Part shown: positions 63,488 through 64,000 of the stretch, in pieces
How positions within the stretch are numbered: the first letter of the stretch is position 1
How the letters are laid out: every line of letters begins with the position of its first letter
From: DAOSWM01 sp035380045
GTDB taxonomy: Bacteria > Bacteroidota > Bacteroidia > Bacteroidales > Tenuifilaceae
Reading direction: 5' to 3'
NCBI GenBank assembly: GCA_035380045.1
Contig: DAOSWM010000004.1
Coordinates: 37,618-101,617 of the forward strand
DNA: 64,000 nucleotides
Made by a program: the position numbers and the translations under genes
Notes under the pieces: generated by a model
Database searches by the model: none
The model's input: only the letters and a program-made list of their open reading frames with translations
What the model was told of the DNA's origin: nothing

Positions 63488-64000
63488 ATGATGTTAAGAA
63501 GAATAGTAATACTACTAATTTGCACCAGTTTACAGCAAACGGTTGTAGCACAAGTCAATTCATACTCCGATTTTCAGTCAATCCGCGATGAGGGTTTCGA
63601 TAACTCCTCGCTTCGTGAGCTCGCAGTTAATTTAACCGATGTAATTGGTCCTCGCCTTAGTGGAACCGAAGCGTTCGTTAACTCCTGCGAATGGGCTGCT
63701 GAAACCCTTAATTCAACAGGAATAAATGCCAGAGTAGAGCCCTGGGGAGAGTTCGGGAATGGTTGGGAAACCCAAAAATTCTACATTGCCATGCGAAAAC
63801 CATACTATCAGCCTTTAATTGCAGTTTCTAGGGCTTGGACAGGAGGCACGTTGGGACTTAAAAAGGCCGAGGTTGTTATGATTGACGCAGTCAATATGGA
63901 CGATTTGCAAAAGTTTTCTGGCAAAATCAATGGCAAAATAGTGATAACTCCGTTCGAAAAGGAGCTTGAAGTTTCCTTTGAACCATCGGCCAAACGTTTT
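63488..64000 (+). CDS. Secreted M28-type peptidase (3' end beyond window)
   Basis: 171 codons are open to the window end with no stop. Signal peptide (ends near TVVAQ), then NLTDVIGPRLSGTEAFVNSCEWAAETLNSTGINARVEPWGEFGNGWE, typical of the N-terminal part of M28 aminopeptidase-like proteins, then a PA-type insert. The zinc-ligand motifs must lie outside. It starts from the ATG at 63488. Confidence 0.75.
   Translation, partial: MMLRRIVILLICTSLQQTVVAQVNSYSDFQSIRDEGFDNSSLRELAVNLTDVIGPRLSGTEAFVNSCEWAAETLNSTGINARVEPWGEFGNGWETQKFYIAMRKPYYQPLIAVSRAWTGGTLGLKKAEVVMIDAVNMDDLQKFSGKINGKIVITPFEKELEVSFEPSAKRF

Overview
The window is a chromosomal stretch of a Bacteroidota bacterium, most likely a free-living Bacteroidales-type lineage. 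Evidence: a Bat (aerotolerance) operon, a TonB-dependent receptor, a type IX secretion C-terminal sorting domain, DUF4252/ECF-sigma genes, BlaI/BlaR(M56)-TonB fusion, DUF4301, UPF0316, and several promoters fitting the Bacteroidota form TTTG-N19-TAnnTTTG. It comes from a draft assembly: two runs of exactly 100 N (22642-22741 and 43565-43664) interrupt genes.

Layout. 1-5117: batA (cut by the window edge), batB, batC, batD, batE, one co-oriented operon. 5114-9970: a YfiR-domain histidine kinase divergent from a TonB-dependent receptor broken by an in-frame TGA. 10014-11060: an AT-rich SDR/epimerase gene with a structured 3' element (element A). 11057-15157: a secreted endonuclease/exonuclease/phosphatase gene with InlB-like repeats and a T9SS tail (broken by an in-frame TAG), a DMT transporter and a frameshifted LytTR gene. 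15195-27859: housekeeping and envelope genes (UPF0316, M28 peptidase, Ca2+-type P-ATPase, C69 dipeptidase, ABC-F ATPase, a long KamA-family radical SAM protein, Hsp20). 28056-28691: an isolated AT-rich isochorismatase-like gene with a second copy of the structured 3' element (element B). 28807-34851: XerD, phosphoesterase, MacB-like permease, LuxC-type acyl-CoA reductase, flavodoxin, and three tandem SiaC-like (DUF1987) genes. 34965-39418: an outer-membrane protein/RND/lipoprotein-sorting operon. 39535-47283: AGCS symporter, DUF3784, DUF4301, hemerythrin and class IV aminotransferase flanking a gap, TPR protein, and blaR/blaI with a four-half-site operator. 47424-53443: flavodoxin, thioredoxin, two identical tRNA-Lys genes, a fold-back element, and an ECF sigma/anti-sigma/DUF4252 cluster. 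53545-64000: cardiolipin synthase, beta-barrel protein, hybrid histidine kinase, kdsA, rarA, a DUF6588-like protein, a small element with 17-bp terminal inverted repeats, a Cache-HAMP-GAF-PAS sensor and the start of an M28-type peptidase.

The strongest unexplained signal is the pair of 3' elements A and B. Two unrelated, AT-rich, single-gene insertions 17 kb apart each end in a roughly 140-nt element in the same orientation relative to the gene. The elements share a 15-nt block, a 12-nt block and a degenerate terminal block, with identical hand-counted spacings (17 and 30 nt). This looks like a gene-cassette or recombination-site system resembling, but not matching, integron attC. Other items worth a look are the 10-bp-periodic BlaI operator, the triplicated SiaC-like genes without an adjacent SiaB/SiaA, and three disrupted genes clustered within 7.7-15.2 kb.
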